A stretch of DNA of 64,000 nucleotides. It comes from Stenogyne calaminthoides. Taxonomy: Eukaryota > Streptophyta > Magnoliopsida > Lamiales > Lamiaceae. Location: assembly GCA_037126765.1 (NCBI GenBank), contig JBBCBC010000037.1, forward strand, positions 10,173,263 to 10,237,262. The letters are read 5' to 3'. A model generated the notes under the pieces. That model did not search any database and was not told where the DNA came from. It saw nothing but the letters and a program-made list of their open reading frames with translations. The translations under genes were made by a program, and so were the position numbers. Each line of letters begins with the position of its first letter. Positions within the stretch are counted from its first letter, which is position 1. Shown here one piece after another: positions 1 to 15,300 of the stretch.

Positions 1-744
1 AAAAATGACTACTTCTGATTCATTTTGTTCAATTAATGTCACGTGATCTTGTAAATATGAAAAAGGTTAAGACATGAAATTTTCATTATACGAATATAAT
101 ACTTAGGAAATTAATCCAACCTTAATTTAATGAAAAAAATCCATGCATTAAGCTAATTAACCAATATGCAAAGAGCATCTCCAATCATCTACTTTTGTTT
201 ACATAAATTATGGTGTCACATTATGGCCACTTCACACATTTTCACCCCAAATCTTCAACTTACAAATACTATCTTTTTTTAACCCACTATCAAATCACCC
301 ATCATTTTGGTGTACATTTTCTTTATGTATATTTGTACTAATAATTGCATTTCATATTTTTTAAAATAATTTTCAATATTAGTTTAATTTTTTTTTAAAA
401 AAACTAGAAGTTATTTAAAAGTAACATTGGAACGGCTGTTCCTTTCTGGGACTTATTATTAAACACGGGGTCATAACCTTAAAATGAAGCCGTTAGCTTT
501 TTTATGTTATAGTATAAAAAAATGAACACTAATATCAGTAAAAAATGCTAACCATAAGAAAAATTAGAAGTGAATAAAAACAAGGGAAAACAAAAAAATT
601 GTGTGAAATATTCTTCCACTTAGTGTTATGTCGTCTACCACACAACCAAGGCAAAAAAGATTAAAATTAAGGGTCAATGGCGTGGCCAGGCGACTATGGG
701 TTGGTCTTGGGGCACATATATACATATAGAAGGATATATTATCA

Positions 745-850
745 AATATGTGTTGTAGTCTAGTGGTTTAGGTATGTTTTTAATATATTTGGTCGCAAAT
801 TCAATTCCTATTGAAAGACATAATTTTTAAAATATTTTTTATGTGTTCTT
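745..850 (+). repeat. Possible tRNA-derived SINE head
   Basis: A tRNA-like A-box match (TAGTCTAGTGG) is followed about 35 bases later by a degenerate B-box (GGTCGCAAATTCAATTCC), then A/T-rich tail sequence. This spacing is that of RNA polymerase III promoters in tRNA-derived SINEs. The B-box is poor, no target-site duplication was identified, and there is no cloverleaf, so it is not a tRNA gene. It could be chance similarity. Confidence 0.25.
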
Positions 851-1019
851 CATGAAAAAAAATGTGATCTTTATAAAACGAAATGTGTTCTTACATGAAA
901 TAAAAATTACATTACTTTTTTAAAAAAAAAAATACATTATTATATGGTAATACATTGTTGTTCATATGGTATACATTGTTGCTCATATAATAACCACGAC
1001 ATATATGTAAATGTTACAT

Positions 1020-1500
1020 ATTACTAAAAAAATATGTGTTCTTCTGCGAACAAAAAAGTGTTACCCTATGAAGAAAAAACGTTTTTACTACATGAACAAA
1101 ACTGAACAAGCGCGAAAAAAAATTCTCAGTCCAAAATTACAGATTTAAAGAACAATTTGATGTGTTACTACGTGAAATAAAAATTACATTATTATTTTTT
1201 TTAAAAAAATACATTATCATATGATAACACATTGTTGTTTCATATGATAACACATTATTGTTCATATGGTCACAAGACATATATGCAAAGTTACATATTA
1301 CTAAAAAAATATGTGTTTCTTACACGAACAAAAAAGTGTTACCCTATGAAGAAAAAAACGTGTTCTTACATGAACAAAACCTTTGAACAAAATGCGAAAA
1401 AGAAATTCCCAAATTCAAAAATTACAGATTTAAAGAACAATTTGATGTGTTACTACATGAACAAAATAGTGTTACCCTATGAACAAACGAAAGTATTCTT
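1020..1500. repeat. Direct duplication, ~285-bp offset
   Basis: A block containing GTGTTACCCTATGAAGAAAA and, further on, AGATTTAAAGAACAATTTGA occurs twice; the second motif starts at 1141 and at 1426, an offset of 285 bases. Upstream pieces around 900-1010 are also echoed at 1180-1290. The copies differ by small indels and substitutions, so the duplication is not very recent. Function unknown; probably remnants of a transposable element. Confidence 0.6.
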
Positions 1501-2169
1501 CTAGATGAACAAAAAACCAAGATCTGGCGAAAAAAAAAATCTTCAATCCAAGATTATAAAAATTAAACAACATCGTGAGAATAGTATAGAAGAACCTGTA
1601 AATTTGTGAGGATGAAAAAATTGAAGAAATTGAGAAAAATATGGAAGAGAAAAAAAAAAGAACATGAGAACAGAGGAGAAGGAAGAACGCGAAAAAAAAA
1701 AAAAAATCAAAACTAAAGAAAACTGGCGGCTGCGCGACACGACGCGAGGAAGAAGAAGCCCTGCCCAATCCGCGCATTTCAGACCTGCAAAAAAAAAAAG
1801 CTCAATTAACCTATAATTGATGGCGTTATGATTTCATCTGTGATATTGCATCTGATTTTACCAAACAAAAATTATAGAAGAAAAGCTGCGGCCCCATGGC
1901 ATTGCGCAACTGAATCGCGACCCATGCGCCTAATTTTATTCTAGTTTTTATATCACTCCCAGATTCCTTTTATCTATAAAAGAGTTTTCTTAAATTTTGT
2001 CTCTTTTATCCAATAGCTTATAATGGTTCTTTTCTCCTCTCATCTAGGTAAATACCCAAATGGAAACAGTGTGAAATAGTGTGAAATAACTTAAACCGTT
2101 CCACCTGGAAACAATGTGAAATAACATGTATCTAGAAATAGTTAACACTAAATTTAATCCCGCTGGGCC

Positions 2170-2250
2170 ATTGAATGAAGTCGCCCCAGGCATCCCAATA
2201 TCCGTGCTGGGCTGTACATTTGCTTTCAGAAACTAAATTTGGCCCATTAC
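2170..2250 (+). repeat. Dispersed ~80-90-bp repeat, copy 1 of 3
   Basis: This stretch (beginning near TTGAATGAAGTC and ending near TTTGGCCCA) matches two others in the window at about 20581-20670 and 21261-21345. The shared words are GAATGAAGTC, a GCTGG-rich centre, ATTTGCTTT or ATTTGCTAT, and TTTGGCCCA. The copies are diverged. The family is unnamed here; it is probably a fragment of a transposable element. Confidence 0.5.
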
Positions 2251-2830
2251 TAAATTTTAACAAATTTTTGTATCGCAATGAATGTTTGGGTGCCATAACC
2301 CAAATCCATAAATATGTAGATCATTGTTTACTCTTTCCTTGTTTTAGATTGTAAGCCTAGGTCTTTCTCCAGCTAAAAAAGGAGTCGTTTACCTCAATAA
2401 CATGCACAATGCATGATCCCTAGTACTAGTTACTAATATCTTTTCACATAGACTATAATGAAGAGTTATGAATTGTCCTATGCAAAGCGAAAAGAGCGTG
2501 TGTCAACTAAAAAATCTAACAGTTAGAACTCCCTACCAAGACATATGTGTATATGCACAAGCAACACAAAATTCTGTAATTGGAAGAGAACAATTAGAAT
2601 CTCAGAGAATTGAAGACCAAGACTTCTCACAAATGAAAGACACCATATGTCTATACACATATGTACTACAAAAACAAATAGCCAAGCAAACAATGAGCAG
2701 AACAATTACTTATCTTAACACAAGATCAATTTAACTAAACCATGTCACACTCAATAGTGAGATTATGCAAGCCAAATTTCACAAATCAGACAAAATTAAG
2801 ACAACATATCAATTTACAAAATAATACATA

Positions 2831-3117
2831 CCTGAGCAACACAGGAATGAAAAGGTTTGACCACTGCATCTCGGGAAAACCATCAGCAGACATCTCATTG
2901 ATAAAATATTCTTCAGCATAGAGCCTGTTTTAAATTACTTATAGGTTGATGATAGTTAAACATTGCTTCTTCTCTAAAGAGCACTCGAAAAAATGGTAAT
3001 AGCACTCGAAGTCGTAGTAATGAGCAGACACTATCCACTAGATGCATCATGTTAGTTTTACCTTCCAAGAGAAAGAGAGGGCAAACAGACGTGCATCACT
3101 GTTGCAAAGTTCATGAC
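2831..3117 (-). CDS. Two candidate exons of an unidentified minus-strand gene
   Basis: On the minus strand, 3117-3062 is preceded by TGCATAG and followed by GTAAAA, and about 2924-2832 is preceded by AAACAG and followed by GTATGT. Joined, they keep one open frame of about 49 residues across the junction (an AG+G arginine codon), including the segments LYAEEYFINEMSADGF and MQWSNLFIPVLL. The composition looks like real protein rather than repeat translation. I do not recognise the family and cannot find the neighbouring exons. They lie just left of the satellite array and could belong to the same transcription unit as the WD40-type exons on its right, but nothing in the sequence proves that. 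Confidence 0.3.
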
Positions 3118-3324
3118 CTATGCACATTTTAATTCTAGCCTATATATTGTACACTAAAATATTTAAATTTCAAAATGCTTTTGCCGTTTAAATGCACAAG
3201 GGAGGTTCAAACTTCTTCCAGGAAAGGCAAGAAATACACATATAGCAGCATGCAGGACATGGAAAAAATGCTTAAATATATGAATGAGCAGTCACTTTTG
3301 ATATAATTAAATACAGGTGATCGA

Positions 3325-6300
3325 GAAGTAACAAACTCATCATTGGTTTTAACACTAGAGGTGACTATATACAAACACAATCATGATTTTGATATTTACA
3401 GTCACTACTCATTCATAAACACCCAAATTTCATTCAGAAATTAACAATTCAGTCTCAATTTACTCAAAATTTCAGTCCCAAAGTAACATTTCAGACTCAT
3501 GTGCCTCAGACCTCATTTATCAAAGGCCAAATACCACAGAAACAGCCTCTAAGAATACAAACATACACCAACATACACAAAAATCATGAAAAATGTAATT
3601 GTACAAGTCTCCTAAACTAGGTTTACCCTCAAAAATAATAAACTTATCATTGGTTTTAACACTAGAGGTGACTATATACAAACACAATCATGATTTTGAT
3701 ATTTACAGTCATTATAAACACCAAAACTTCATTCTAAAATTAACAATTCAGTCTCAATTTACTCAAAATTTCAGTCCCAAAGTAACATGTCAGACTCATA
3801 TGCCTCAGAACTCATTCATCATAGGCCAAATACCACAGAAAAGCTTCAAAGAATGCAAACATAGACCATTATACACCCAAAATCATGAAAAATGTTACTG
3901 TACAAGTCTCCTAAACTAGGTTTACCCTCGAAAATAATAAACTTATCATTGGTTTTAACACTAGAGGTGACTATATACAAGCACAATCATGATTTTGATA
4001 TTTACATTCATTATTCATTCAGAAGCACCCATATTCCATTCTGAAATTAACAATTCAGTCGCAATATACTCAAATTTCAGTCCCAAGTAGGCCAAATACA
4101 ACAGAAACAGCATCAAAGAATGCAAACATAGACCATCATACACCAAAATCATGAAAAATGTAATTGTACAAGTCTCCCAATCAAGGTTTACCCTAAAAAA
4201 TAAAATACTCATCATTGGTTTTAACACTAGAGGTGACTATATACAAACACAATCATGATTTTGATATTTACAGTCATTATTCATCCATAAACACCCAAAT
4301 TTCATTCTAAAATTAACAATTCAGTCTCAATTTACTCAAAATTTCTGTCCCAAGGTATCATTTCAGACTCATATGCCTCATAACTCATTCATCATAGTCC
4401 AAATACCACAGAAACAGCCTCAAAGAATGAAAACATAGACAATCACACACCAAAATCATGAAAAATATAATTGTACAAGTCTCCTAAACTAGGTTTACCC
4501 TAAAAAATAACAAACTCATCATTGGTTTTAACACTAGAGGTGACTATATACAAACACAAGCATGATTTTGGTATTTACAATCACTATTCATTCATAAACA
4601 CCCAAATTTCATTCTAAAATAAACAATTCAGTCTCAATTTACACAAAATTTCAGTCCCAAAGTAGCATTTCCGACTCATGCCTCAGAACTCACTCATCAT
4701 AGTCCAAATACCACAGGAACAGCCTCAAAGAATGCAAACATAGACCATCACACACAAAAATCATGAAAAATGTAATTGTACAAGTCTCCTAAACTAGGTT
4801 TACCCTAGAAAATAATAAACTTATCATTGGTTTTAACACTAGAGGTGACTATATACAAACACAATCATGATTTTGATATTTAAAGTCATTATTCATCCAT
4901 AAACACCTAAATTTTATTCAGAAATTAACAATTCTGTCTCAATTTACTCAAAATTTCAGTACCAAATTAACATTTCAGACATATATGCCTCAGAACTCAT
5001 TCATCAAAGGCCAAATACCACAGAAACAGCCTCAAAGAATGCAAACATAGACCACATACACAAAAAAACATAAAAAAATGTAATTTTACAAGTCTCCTAA
5101 ACTAGGTTTACCCTCGAAAATAATAAACTCATCATTGGTTTTAACACTAGAGGTGACTATATACAAACCCAATCATGATTTTGATATTTACAGTCATTAT
5201 TCATTCATAAACACCCAAATTTCTTTTTGAAATTAACAATTAAGACTAAATTTACTCAAAATTTCAGTCCCAAAGTATCATTTCAGACTCATATGCCTCA
5301 TGACTCATTCATTATAGTCTAAATACCACAGAAACAGCCTCAAAGAATGCAAACATAGACAATCATACACCAATATCATGAAAAATGTAATTGTACAAGT
5401 CTCCTAAACTAGGTTTACCCACAAATAACAAACTCATCATTGGTTTTAACACTAGAGGTGACTATATACAAACACAATCATGATTTTGGATATTTTCAGA
5501 CACTATTCATTCATAAACACCCAAATTTCATACTGAAATTAACAATGCAGTCTCAATTTACTCAAAATTTCAGACCCAAAGTGACACTTCCGAGTCATAT
5601 GTCTCAGAACTCATCCATCATAGGCCAAATACCACAGAAAAAGCCTAAAAGAATGCCAACATAGACCATCATACACCAAAATCATGAAAAATGTAATTGT
5701 ACTAGTCTCCTAAACTAGTTTTACCTTCAAAAATAACAAACTCATCAATGGTTTAAACACAAGAGGTGACTATATACAAACACAATCATGATTTTGATGT
5801 TTACAATCATTATTCATCCATAAAGACTCAAATTTTATTCAGAAAATTCAGTCTCAATTTACTCAAAATTTCAGTCCCAAAGCATCATTTCAGACTCATA
5901 TGCCTCATAACTCATTCATCATAGTCCAAATACCACAGAAACAGCCTCAAAGAATGCAAACATAGACCATCATACACCAAAATCATGAAAAATGTAATTG
6001 TACAAGTCTCCTAAACTAGGTTTACCCTTAAATAACAAACTCATCATTGGTTTTAACACTAGAGGTGACTATATACAAACACAATCATGATTTTGGATAT
6101 TTACAGTCACTATTCATTCATAAACACCAAAATTTCATTCTGAAATTAATAATGCAGTCTCAATTTACTCAAAATTTCAGTCCCAAAGTAACACTTCAGA
6201 GTCATAAGCCTCAGAACTCATCCATCATAGGCCAAATACCACAGAAAAAGCGTCAAAGATTGCAAACATAGAACATCATACACCAAAATCATGAAAAATG

Positions 6301-9300
6301 TAATTGTACAAGTCTCCTAAACTAGGTTTATCCTCAAAAATAACAAACTCATCAATGGTTTTAACACTAGAGGTGACTAAATACAAACACAATCATGATT
6401 TTGATATTTACGGTCATTATTCATCCATAAACACCCAAATTTCTTTCTGAAATTAACAATACAGTCTCAATTTACTCAACACTTCAGTCCCAAAGTATCA
6501 TTTCAGACTCATATGCCTCATGACTCATTCATCATAGTCCAACTACCACAGAAACAGCCTCAAAGAATGCAAACATAGACCATCATACACCAAAATCATG
6601 AAAAATGTAATTGTACAAGTCTCCTAAACTAGGTTTACCCTCGAAAATAATAAACTTATCATTGGTTTTACCACAAGAGGTGACTATATACAAACACAAT
6701 CATGATTTTGATGTTTACAATCATTATTCATCCATAAACACTCAAATTTTATTCTGAAATTAACAATTCAGTCTCAATTTACTCAAAATTTCAGTCCCAA
6801 AGTATCATTTCAACTCATATGCCTCATAACTCATTCATCATAGTCCAAATACCACAGAAACAGCCTCAAAGAATGCAAACACAGACCATCATACACCAAA
6901 ACCATGAAAAATGTAATTGTACAAGTCTCCTAAACTAGGTTTACCCTTGAAAATAATAAACTCATCATTGGTTTTACCACTAGAGGTGACTATATACAAC
7001 TACAATCATGATTTTGATATTTACAGTCATTATTCATTCATAAACACCCAAATTTCATTCTGAAATTAATAATGCAGTCTCAATTTACTCAAATTTCAGT
7101 CCCAAATAGGCCAAACACCACAGAAACATCCTCAGAAATTGCAAACATAGACCATCATACACCAAAATCATGAAAAATTGTAATTGTACAAGTCTCATAA
7201 ACTAGGTTTACCCTCAAATAACAAACTCATCATTGGTTTTAACACTAGAGGAGACTATATACAAACACAATCATGATTTTGGATATTTACAGACACTATT
7301 CATTCATAAACACCCAAATTTCATACCGAAATTAACAATGCAGTCACAATTTACTAAAATTCACTTCCGAGTCATATGACTCAGAACTCATCCAACATAG
7401 GCCAAATACCACAGAAAAAGCCTCAAAGAATGCAAACATATACCATCATACACCAAAATCATGAAAAATGTAATTGTACTAGTCTCCTAAACTAGGTTTA
7501 CCTTCAAAAATAACAAACTCCTCAATGGTTTTAACACTAGAGGTAACTATATACAAACACAATCATGATTTTTGATATTTACAGTCATTATTCATCCATA
7601 AACACCCAAATTTCTTTCTGAAATTAACAATTCAGTCTCAATTTACTCAAAATTTCAGTCCCAAAGTATCATTTCAGACTCATATGCCTCATGACTCATT
7701 CATTATAGTCCAAATACCACAGAAACAGCTTCAAAGAATGCAAACATAGACCATCATACACCAAAATCATGAAAAATGTAATTGTACAAGTCTCCTAAAC
7801 TAGGTTTACCCTCAAATAACAAACTCAACATTGGTTTTAACACTAGAGGTGACTATATACAAACACAATCATGATTTTGGATATTTACAGTCACTATTCA
7901 TTCATAAACATCCAAATTTCATTCTGAAATTAATAATGCAGTCTCAATTTACTCAAAATTTCAGTCCCAAAGTAACACTTCAGAGTCATATGCCTCGGAA
8001 CTCATCCATCATAGGTAAAATACCACAGAAAAAGCGTCAAAGATTGCAAACATAGACCATCATACACCAAAATCATGAAAAAATGTAATTGTACAAGTCT
8101 CCTAAACTAGGTTTACCCTAAAAATAACAAACTCATCAATGGTTTTAACACTAGAGGTGACTATATACAAACACAATCATGATTTTGATATTTACGGTCA
8201 TTATTCATCCATAAACACCCAAATTTCTTTCTGAAATTAACAATTCAGTCTCAATTTACTCAAAATTTCAGTCCCAAAGTATCATTTCAGACTCATATGC
8301 CTCATGACTCATTCATTATAGTCCAAATACCACAGAAACAGCCTCAAAGAATGCAAACATAGACCATCATACACCAAAATCATGAAAAATGTGTAATTGT
8401 ACAAGTCTCCTAAACTAGGTTTACCCTCAAATAAAAAACTCATCATTGGTTTTAACACTAGAGGTGACTATATACAAACACAATCATGATTTTGGATATT
8501 TACAGTCACTATTCATTCATAAACACCCAAATTTCATTCTGAAATTAACAATGCAGTCCCAATTTACTCAAAATTTCAGTCCCAAAGTAACACTTCAGAG
8601 TCATATGCCTCAGAACTCATCCATCATAAGCCAAATACCACATAAAAAGCGTCAAAGATTGCAAACATAGACCATCATACACCAAAATCATGAAAAATGT
8701 AATTGTACAAGTCTCCTAAATTAGGTTTACCCTCAAAAATAACAAACTCATTAATGGTTTTAACACTAGAGTTGACTATATACAAACACAATCATGATTT
8801 TGATATTTACGGTCATTATTCATCCATAAACACCCAAATATCTTTCTGAAATTAACAATACAGACTCAATTTACTCAAAATTTCAGTCCCAAAGTATCAT
8901 TTCAGACTCATATAGCTCATGACTCATTCATCATAGTCCAAATACCACAGAAACAGCCTCAAAGAATGCAAACATAGACCATCATACACCAAAATCATGA
9001 AAAATGTAATTGTACAAGTCTCCTAAACTAGGTTTACCCTCAAAATAATAAACTTATCATTGGTTTTAACACTAGAGGTGACTATATACAAACACAATCA
9101 TGATTTTGGATATTTACAGTCACTATTCATTCATAAACACCCAAATTTCATTCTGAAATTAACAATGCAGTCTCAATTTACTCAAAATTTCAGTCCCAAA
9201 GTATCATTTCAGACTCATATGCCTCATAACTCATTCATCATAGTCCAAATACCACAGAAACATCCTCAAAGAATGCAAACATAGACCATCATACACCAAA

Positions 9301-12300
9301 ATCATGAAAAATGTAATCGTACAAGTCTCCTAAAATAGGTTTACCGTCAAAAATAACATACTCATCATTGGTTTTAACACTAGAGGCGACAATATACAAA
9401 CACTATCATGATTTTGATATTTACTGTCACTACTCATTCATTAACACCCAAATTTCATTAAGAAATTGACAATTCAGTCTCAATTTAATCAAAATTTCAG
9501 TCCCAAATTAACATTTCAGACTCATATGCCTCAGAACTCATTCATCAAAGGCCAAATACCAAAGAAACAGCCTCAAAGAAATTAAACATAGACCATCATA
9601 CACCACAATCATGAAAAATGTAATTGTACACGTCTCCTAAACTAGGTTTACCCTCAAATAACAAACTCATCATTGGTTTTAACACTAGAGGTGACTATAT
9701 ACAAACACAATCATGATTTTGCATATTTACAGTCACTATTCATTCATAAACACCCAAATTTCATTCTGAAATTAACAATGCAGTCTCAATTTACTCAAAA
9801 TTTCAGTGCCAAAGTAACTCTTCAGAGTCATATGCCTCAGAACTCATCCATCATAGGCCAAATACCACAGAAAAAGCCTCAAAGAATGCAAACATAGACC
9901 ATCATACACCAAAATCATGAAAAATGTAATTGTACTAGTCTCCTAAACTAGGTTTACCCTCAAAAATAACAAACTCATCAATGGTTTTAACACTAGAGGT
10001 GACTATATACAAACACAATCATGATTTTGATATTTAAAGTCACTATTTATTCATAAACACCCTAATTTCATTCTGAAATTAACAATTGAGTCTCAGTTTA
10101 CTCAAAATTTCAGTCCCAAAGTAACATTTCAGACTCATATGCCTCAGAAACCATTCATCATAGTCCAAATAAAACAGAAACAGCCTCAAAGAATGCAAAC
10201 ATAGACCATCATACACCAAAATCATGAAAAATGTAATTATACAAGTCTCCTAAACTAGGTTTACCTTCAAAAATAACAAACTCCTCAATGGTTTTAACAC
10301 TAGAGGTGACTATATACAAACACAATCATGATTTTTGATATTTACAGTCATTATTCATCCATAATTTCTTTCTGAAATTAACAATTCAGTCTCAATTTAC
10401 TCAAAATTTCAGTCCCAAAGTATCATTTCAGACTCATATGCCTCATGACTCATTCATTATAGTCCAAATACCACAGAAACAGCCTCAAAGAATGCAAACA
10501 TAGACCATCATACACCAAAATCATGAAAAATGTAATTGTACAAGTCTCCTAAACTAGGTTTACCCTCAAATAACAAACTCAACATTGGTTTTAACACTAG
10601 AGGTGACTATATACAAACACAATCATGATTTTGGATATTTACAGTCACTATTCATTCATAAACATCCAAATTTCATTCTGAAATTAATAATGCAGTCTCA
10701 ATTTACTCAAAATTTCAGTCCCAAAGTAACACTTCAGAGTCATATGCCTCGAACTCATCCATCATAGGTAAAATACCACAGAAAAAGCGTCAAAAGATTG
10801 CAAACATAGACCATCATACACCAAAATCATGAAAAATGTAATTGTACAAGTCTCCTAAACTAGGTTTACCCTAAAAAATAACAAACTCATCAATGGTTTT
10901 AACACTAGAGGTGACTATATACAAACACAATCATGATTTTGATATTTACGGTCATTATTCATCCATAAACACCCAAATTTCTTTCTGAAATTAAAAATTC
11001 AGTCTCAATTTACTCAAAATTTCAGTCCCAAAGTATCATTTCAGACTCATATGCCTCATGACTCATTCATTATAGTCCAAATACCACAGAAACAGCCTCA
11101 AAGAATGCAAACATAGACCATCATACACCAAAATCATGAAAAATGTGTAATTGTACAAGTCTCCTAAACTAGGTTTACCCTCAAATAAAAAAACTCATCA
11201 TTGGTTTTAACACTAGAGGTGACTATATACAAACACAATCATGATTTTGGATATTTACAGTCACTATTCATTCATAAACACCCAAATTTCATTCTGAAAT
11301 TAACAATGCAGTCCCAATTTACTCAAAATTTCAGTCCCAAAGTAACACTTCAGAGTCATATGCCTCAGAACTCATCCATCATAAGCCAAATACCACAGAA
11401 AAAGCGTCAAAGATTGCAAACATAGACCATCATACACCAAAATCATGAAAAATGTAATTGTACAAGTCTCCTAAACTAGGTTTACCCTCAAAAATAACAA
11501 ACTCATCAATGGTTTTAACACTAGAGTTGACTATATACAAACACAATCATGATTTTGATATTTACGGTCATTATTCATCCATAAACACCCAAATATCTTT
11601 CTGAAATTAACAATACAGACTCAATTTACTCAAAATTTCAGTCCCAAAGTATCATTTCAGACTCATATAGCTCATGACTCATTCATCATAGTCCAAATAC
11701 CACAGAAACAGCCTCAAAGAATGCAAACATAGACCATCATACACCAAAATCATGAAAAATGTAATTGTACAAGTCTCCTAAACTAGGTTTACCCTCGAAA
11801 ATAATAAACTTATCATTGGTTTTAACACTAGAGGTGACTATATACAAACACAATCATGATTTTGGATATTTACAGTCACTATTCATTCATAAACACCCAA
11901 ATTTCATTCTGAAATTAACAATGCAGTCTCAATTTACTCAAAATTTCAGTCCCAAAGTATCATTTCAGACTCATATGCCTCATAACTCATTCATCATAGT
12001 CCAAATACCACAGAAACATCCTCAAAGAATGCAAACATAGACCATCATACACCAAAATCATGAAAAATGTAATCGTACAAGTCTCCTAAAATAGGTTTAC
12101 CGTCAAAAATAACATACTCATCATTGGTTTTAACACTAGAGGCGACAATATACAAGCACTATCATGATTTTGATATTTACTGTCACTACTCATTCATTAA
12201 CACCCAAATTTCATTAAGAAATTGACAATTCAGTCTCAATTTAATCAAAATTTCAGTCCCAAATTAACATTTCAGACTCATATGCCTCAGAACTCATTCA

Positions 12301-15300
12301 TCAAAGGCCAAATACCAAAGAAACAGCCTCAAAGAAAATAAACATAGACCATCATACACCAAAATCATGAAAAATGTAATTGTACAAGTCTCCTAAACTA
12401 GGTTTACCCTCAAATAACAAACTCATCATTGGTTTTAACACTAGAGGTGACTATATACAAACACAATCATGATTTTGCATATTTACAGTCACTATTCATT
12501 CATAAACACCCAAATTTCATTCTGAAATTAACAATGCAGTCTCAATTTACTCAAAATTTCAGTGCCAAAGTAACTCTTCAGAGTCATATGCCTCAGAACT
12601 CATCCATCATAGGCCAAATACCACAGAAAAAAGCCTCAAAGAATGCAAACATAGACCATCATACACCAAAATCATGAAAAATGTAATTGTACTAGTCTCC
12701 TAAACTAGGTTTACCCTCAAAAATAACAAACTCATCAATGGTTTTAACACTAGAGGTGACTATATACAAACACAATCATGATTTTGATATTTAAAGTCAC
12801 TATTTATTCATAAACACCCTAATTTCATTCTGAAATTAACAATTGAGTCTCAGTTTACTCAAAATTTCAGTCCCAAAGTAACATTTCAGACTCATATGCC
12901 TCAGAAACCATTCATCATAGTCCAAATAAAACAGAAACAGCCTCAAAGAATGCAAACATAGACCATCATACACCAAAATCATGAAAAAATGTAATTATAC
13001 AAGTCTCCTAAACTAGGTTTACCTTCAAAAATAACAAACTCCTCAATGGTTTTAACACTAGAGGTGACTATATACAAACACAATCATGATTTTTGATATT
13101 TACAGTCATTATTCATCCATAATTTCTTTCTGAAATTAACAATTCAGTCTCAATTTACTCAAAATTTCAGTCCCAAAGTATCATTTCAGACTCATATGCC
13201 TCATGACTCATTCATTATAGTCCAAATACCACAGAAACAGCCTCAAAGAATGCAAACATAGACCATCATACACCAAAATCATGAAAAATGTAATTGTACA
13301 AGTCTCCTAAACTAGGTTTACCCTCAAATAACAAACTCAACATTGGTTTTAACACTAGAGGTGACTATATACAAACACAATCATGATTTTGGATATTTAC
13401 AGTCACTATTCATTCATAAACATCCAAATTTCATTCTGAAATTAATAATGCAGTCTCAATTTACTCAAAATTTCAGTCCCAAAGTAACACTTCAGAGTCA
13501 TATGCCTCGGAACTCATCCATCATAGGTAAAATACCACAGAAAAAGCGTCAAAGATTGCAAACATAGACCATCATACACCAAAATCATGAAAAATGTAAT
13601 TGTACAAGTCTCCTAAACTAGGTTTACCCTAAAAAATAACAAACTCATCAATGGTTTTAACACTAGAGGTGACTATATACAAACACAATCATGATTTTGA
13701 TATTTACGGTCATTATTCATCCATAAACACCCAAATTTCTTTCTGAAATTAAAATTCAGTCTCAATTTACTCAAAATTTCAGTCCCAAAGTATCATTTCA
13801 GACTCATATGCCTCATGACTCATTCATTATAGTCCAAATACCACAGAAACAGCCTCAAAGAATGCAAACATAGACCATCATACACCAAAATCATGAAAAA
13901 TGTGTAATTGTACAAGTCTCCTAAACTAGGTTTACCCTCAAATAAAAAACTCATCATTGGTTTTAACACTAGAGGTGACTATATACAAACACAATCATGA
14001 TTTTGGATATTTACAGTCACTATTCATTCATAAACACCCAAATTTCATTCTGAAATTAACAATGCAGTCCCAATTTACTCAAAATTTCAGTCCCAAAGTA
14101 ACACTTCAGAGTCATATGCCTCAGAACTCATCCATCATAAGCCAAATACCACAGAAAAAGCGTCAAAGATTGCAAACATAGACCATCATACACCAAAATC
14201 ATGAAAAATGTAATTGTACAAGTCTCCTAAACTAGGTTTACCCTCAAAAATAACAAACTCATCAATGGTTTTAACACTAGAGTTGACTATATACAAACAC
14301 AATCATGATTTTGATATTTACGGTCATTATTCATCCATAAACACCCAAATATCTTTCTGAAATTAACAATACAGACTCAATTTACTCAAAATTTCAGTCC
14401 CAAAGTATCATTTCAGACTCATATAGCTCATGACTCATTCATCATAGTCCAAATACCACAGAAACAGCCTCAAAGAATGCAAACATAGACCATCATACAC
14501 CAAAATCATGAAAAATGTAATTGTACAAGTCTCCTAAACTAGGTTTACCCTCGAAAATAATAAACTTATCATTGGTTTTAACACTAGAGGTGACTATATA
14601 CAAACACAATCATGATTTTGGATATTTACAGTCACTATTCATTCATAAACACCCAAATTTCATTCTGAAATTAACAATGCAGTCTCAATTTACTCAAAAT
14701 TTCAGTCCCAAAGTATCATTTCAGACTCATATGCCTCATAACTCATTCATCATAGTCCAAATACCACAGAAACATCCTCAAAGAATGCAAACATAGACCA
14801 TCATACACCAAAATCATGAAAAATGTAATCGTACAAGTCTCCTAAAATAGGTTTACCGTCAAAAAATAACATACTCATCATTGGTTTTTTAACACTAGAG
14901 GCGACAATATACAAGCACTATCATGATTTTGATATTTACTGTCACTACTCATTCATTAACACCCAAATTTCATTAAGAAATTGACAATTCAGTCTCAATT
15001 TAATCAAAATTTCAGTCCCAAATTAACATTTCAGACTCATATGCCTCAGAACTCATTCATCAAAGGCCAAATACCAAAGAAACAGCCTCAAAGAAAATAA
15101 ACATAGACCATCATACACCAAAATCATGAAAAATGTAATTGTACAAGTCTCCTAAACTAGGTTTACCCTCAAATAACAAACTCATCATTGGTTTTAACAC
15201 TAGAGGTGACTATATACAAACACAATCATGATTTTGCATATTTACAGTCACTATTCATTCATAAACACCCAAATTTCATTCTGAAATTAACAATGCAGTC

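Larger units (their letters stand above)
1..2831. other. Repeat-rich intergenic DNA, no supported gene
   Basis: AT-rich DNA with long A and T runs and no convincing exon. It contains a partly duplicated segment (about 1020-1500), a possible SINE-like head near 745-815, and one copy of a dispersed repeat at about 2170-2250, each listed separately. The purine-rich stretch 1600-1790 is low-complexity; its mirror reading frames are Phe/Ser-rich and not credible proteins. Confidence 0.6.

Noticed and set aside
745..815. tRNA gene
   Set aside because: There are A- and B-box-like words, but the B-box is degenerate and no cloverleaf or acceptor stem can be drawn. It is kept only as a weak SINE-like call.
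1472..1777. Phe/Ser-rich minus-strand open frames
   Set aside because: They arise from a purine-rich low-complexity tract (A/G runs) and have no protein-like composition.
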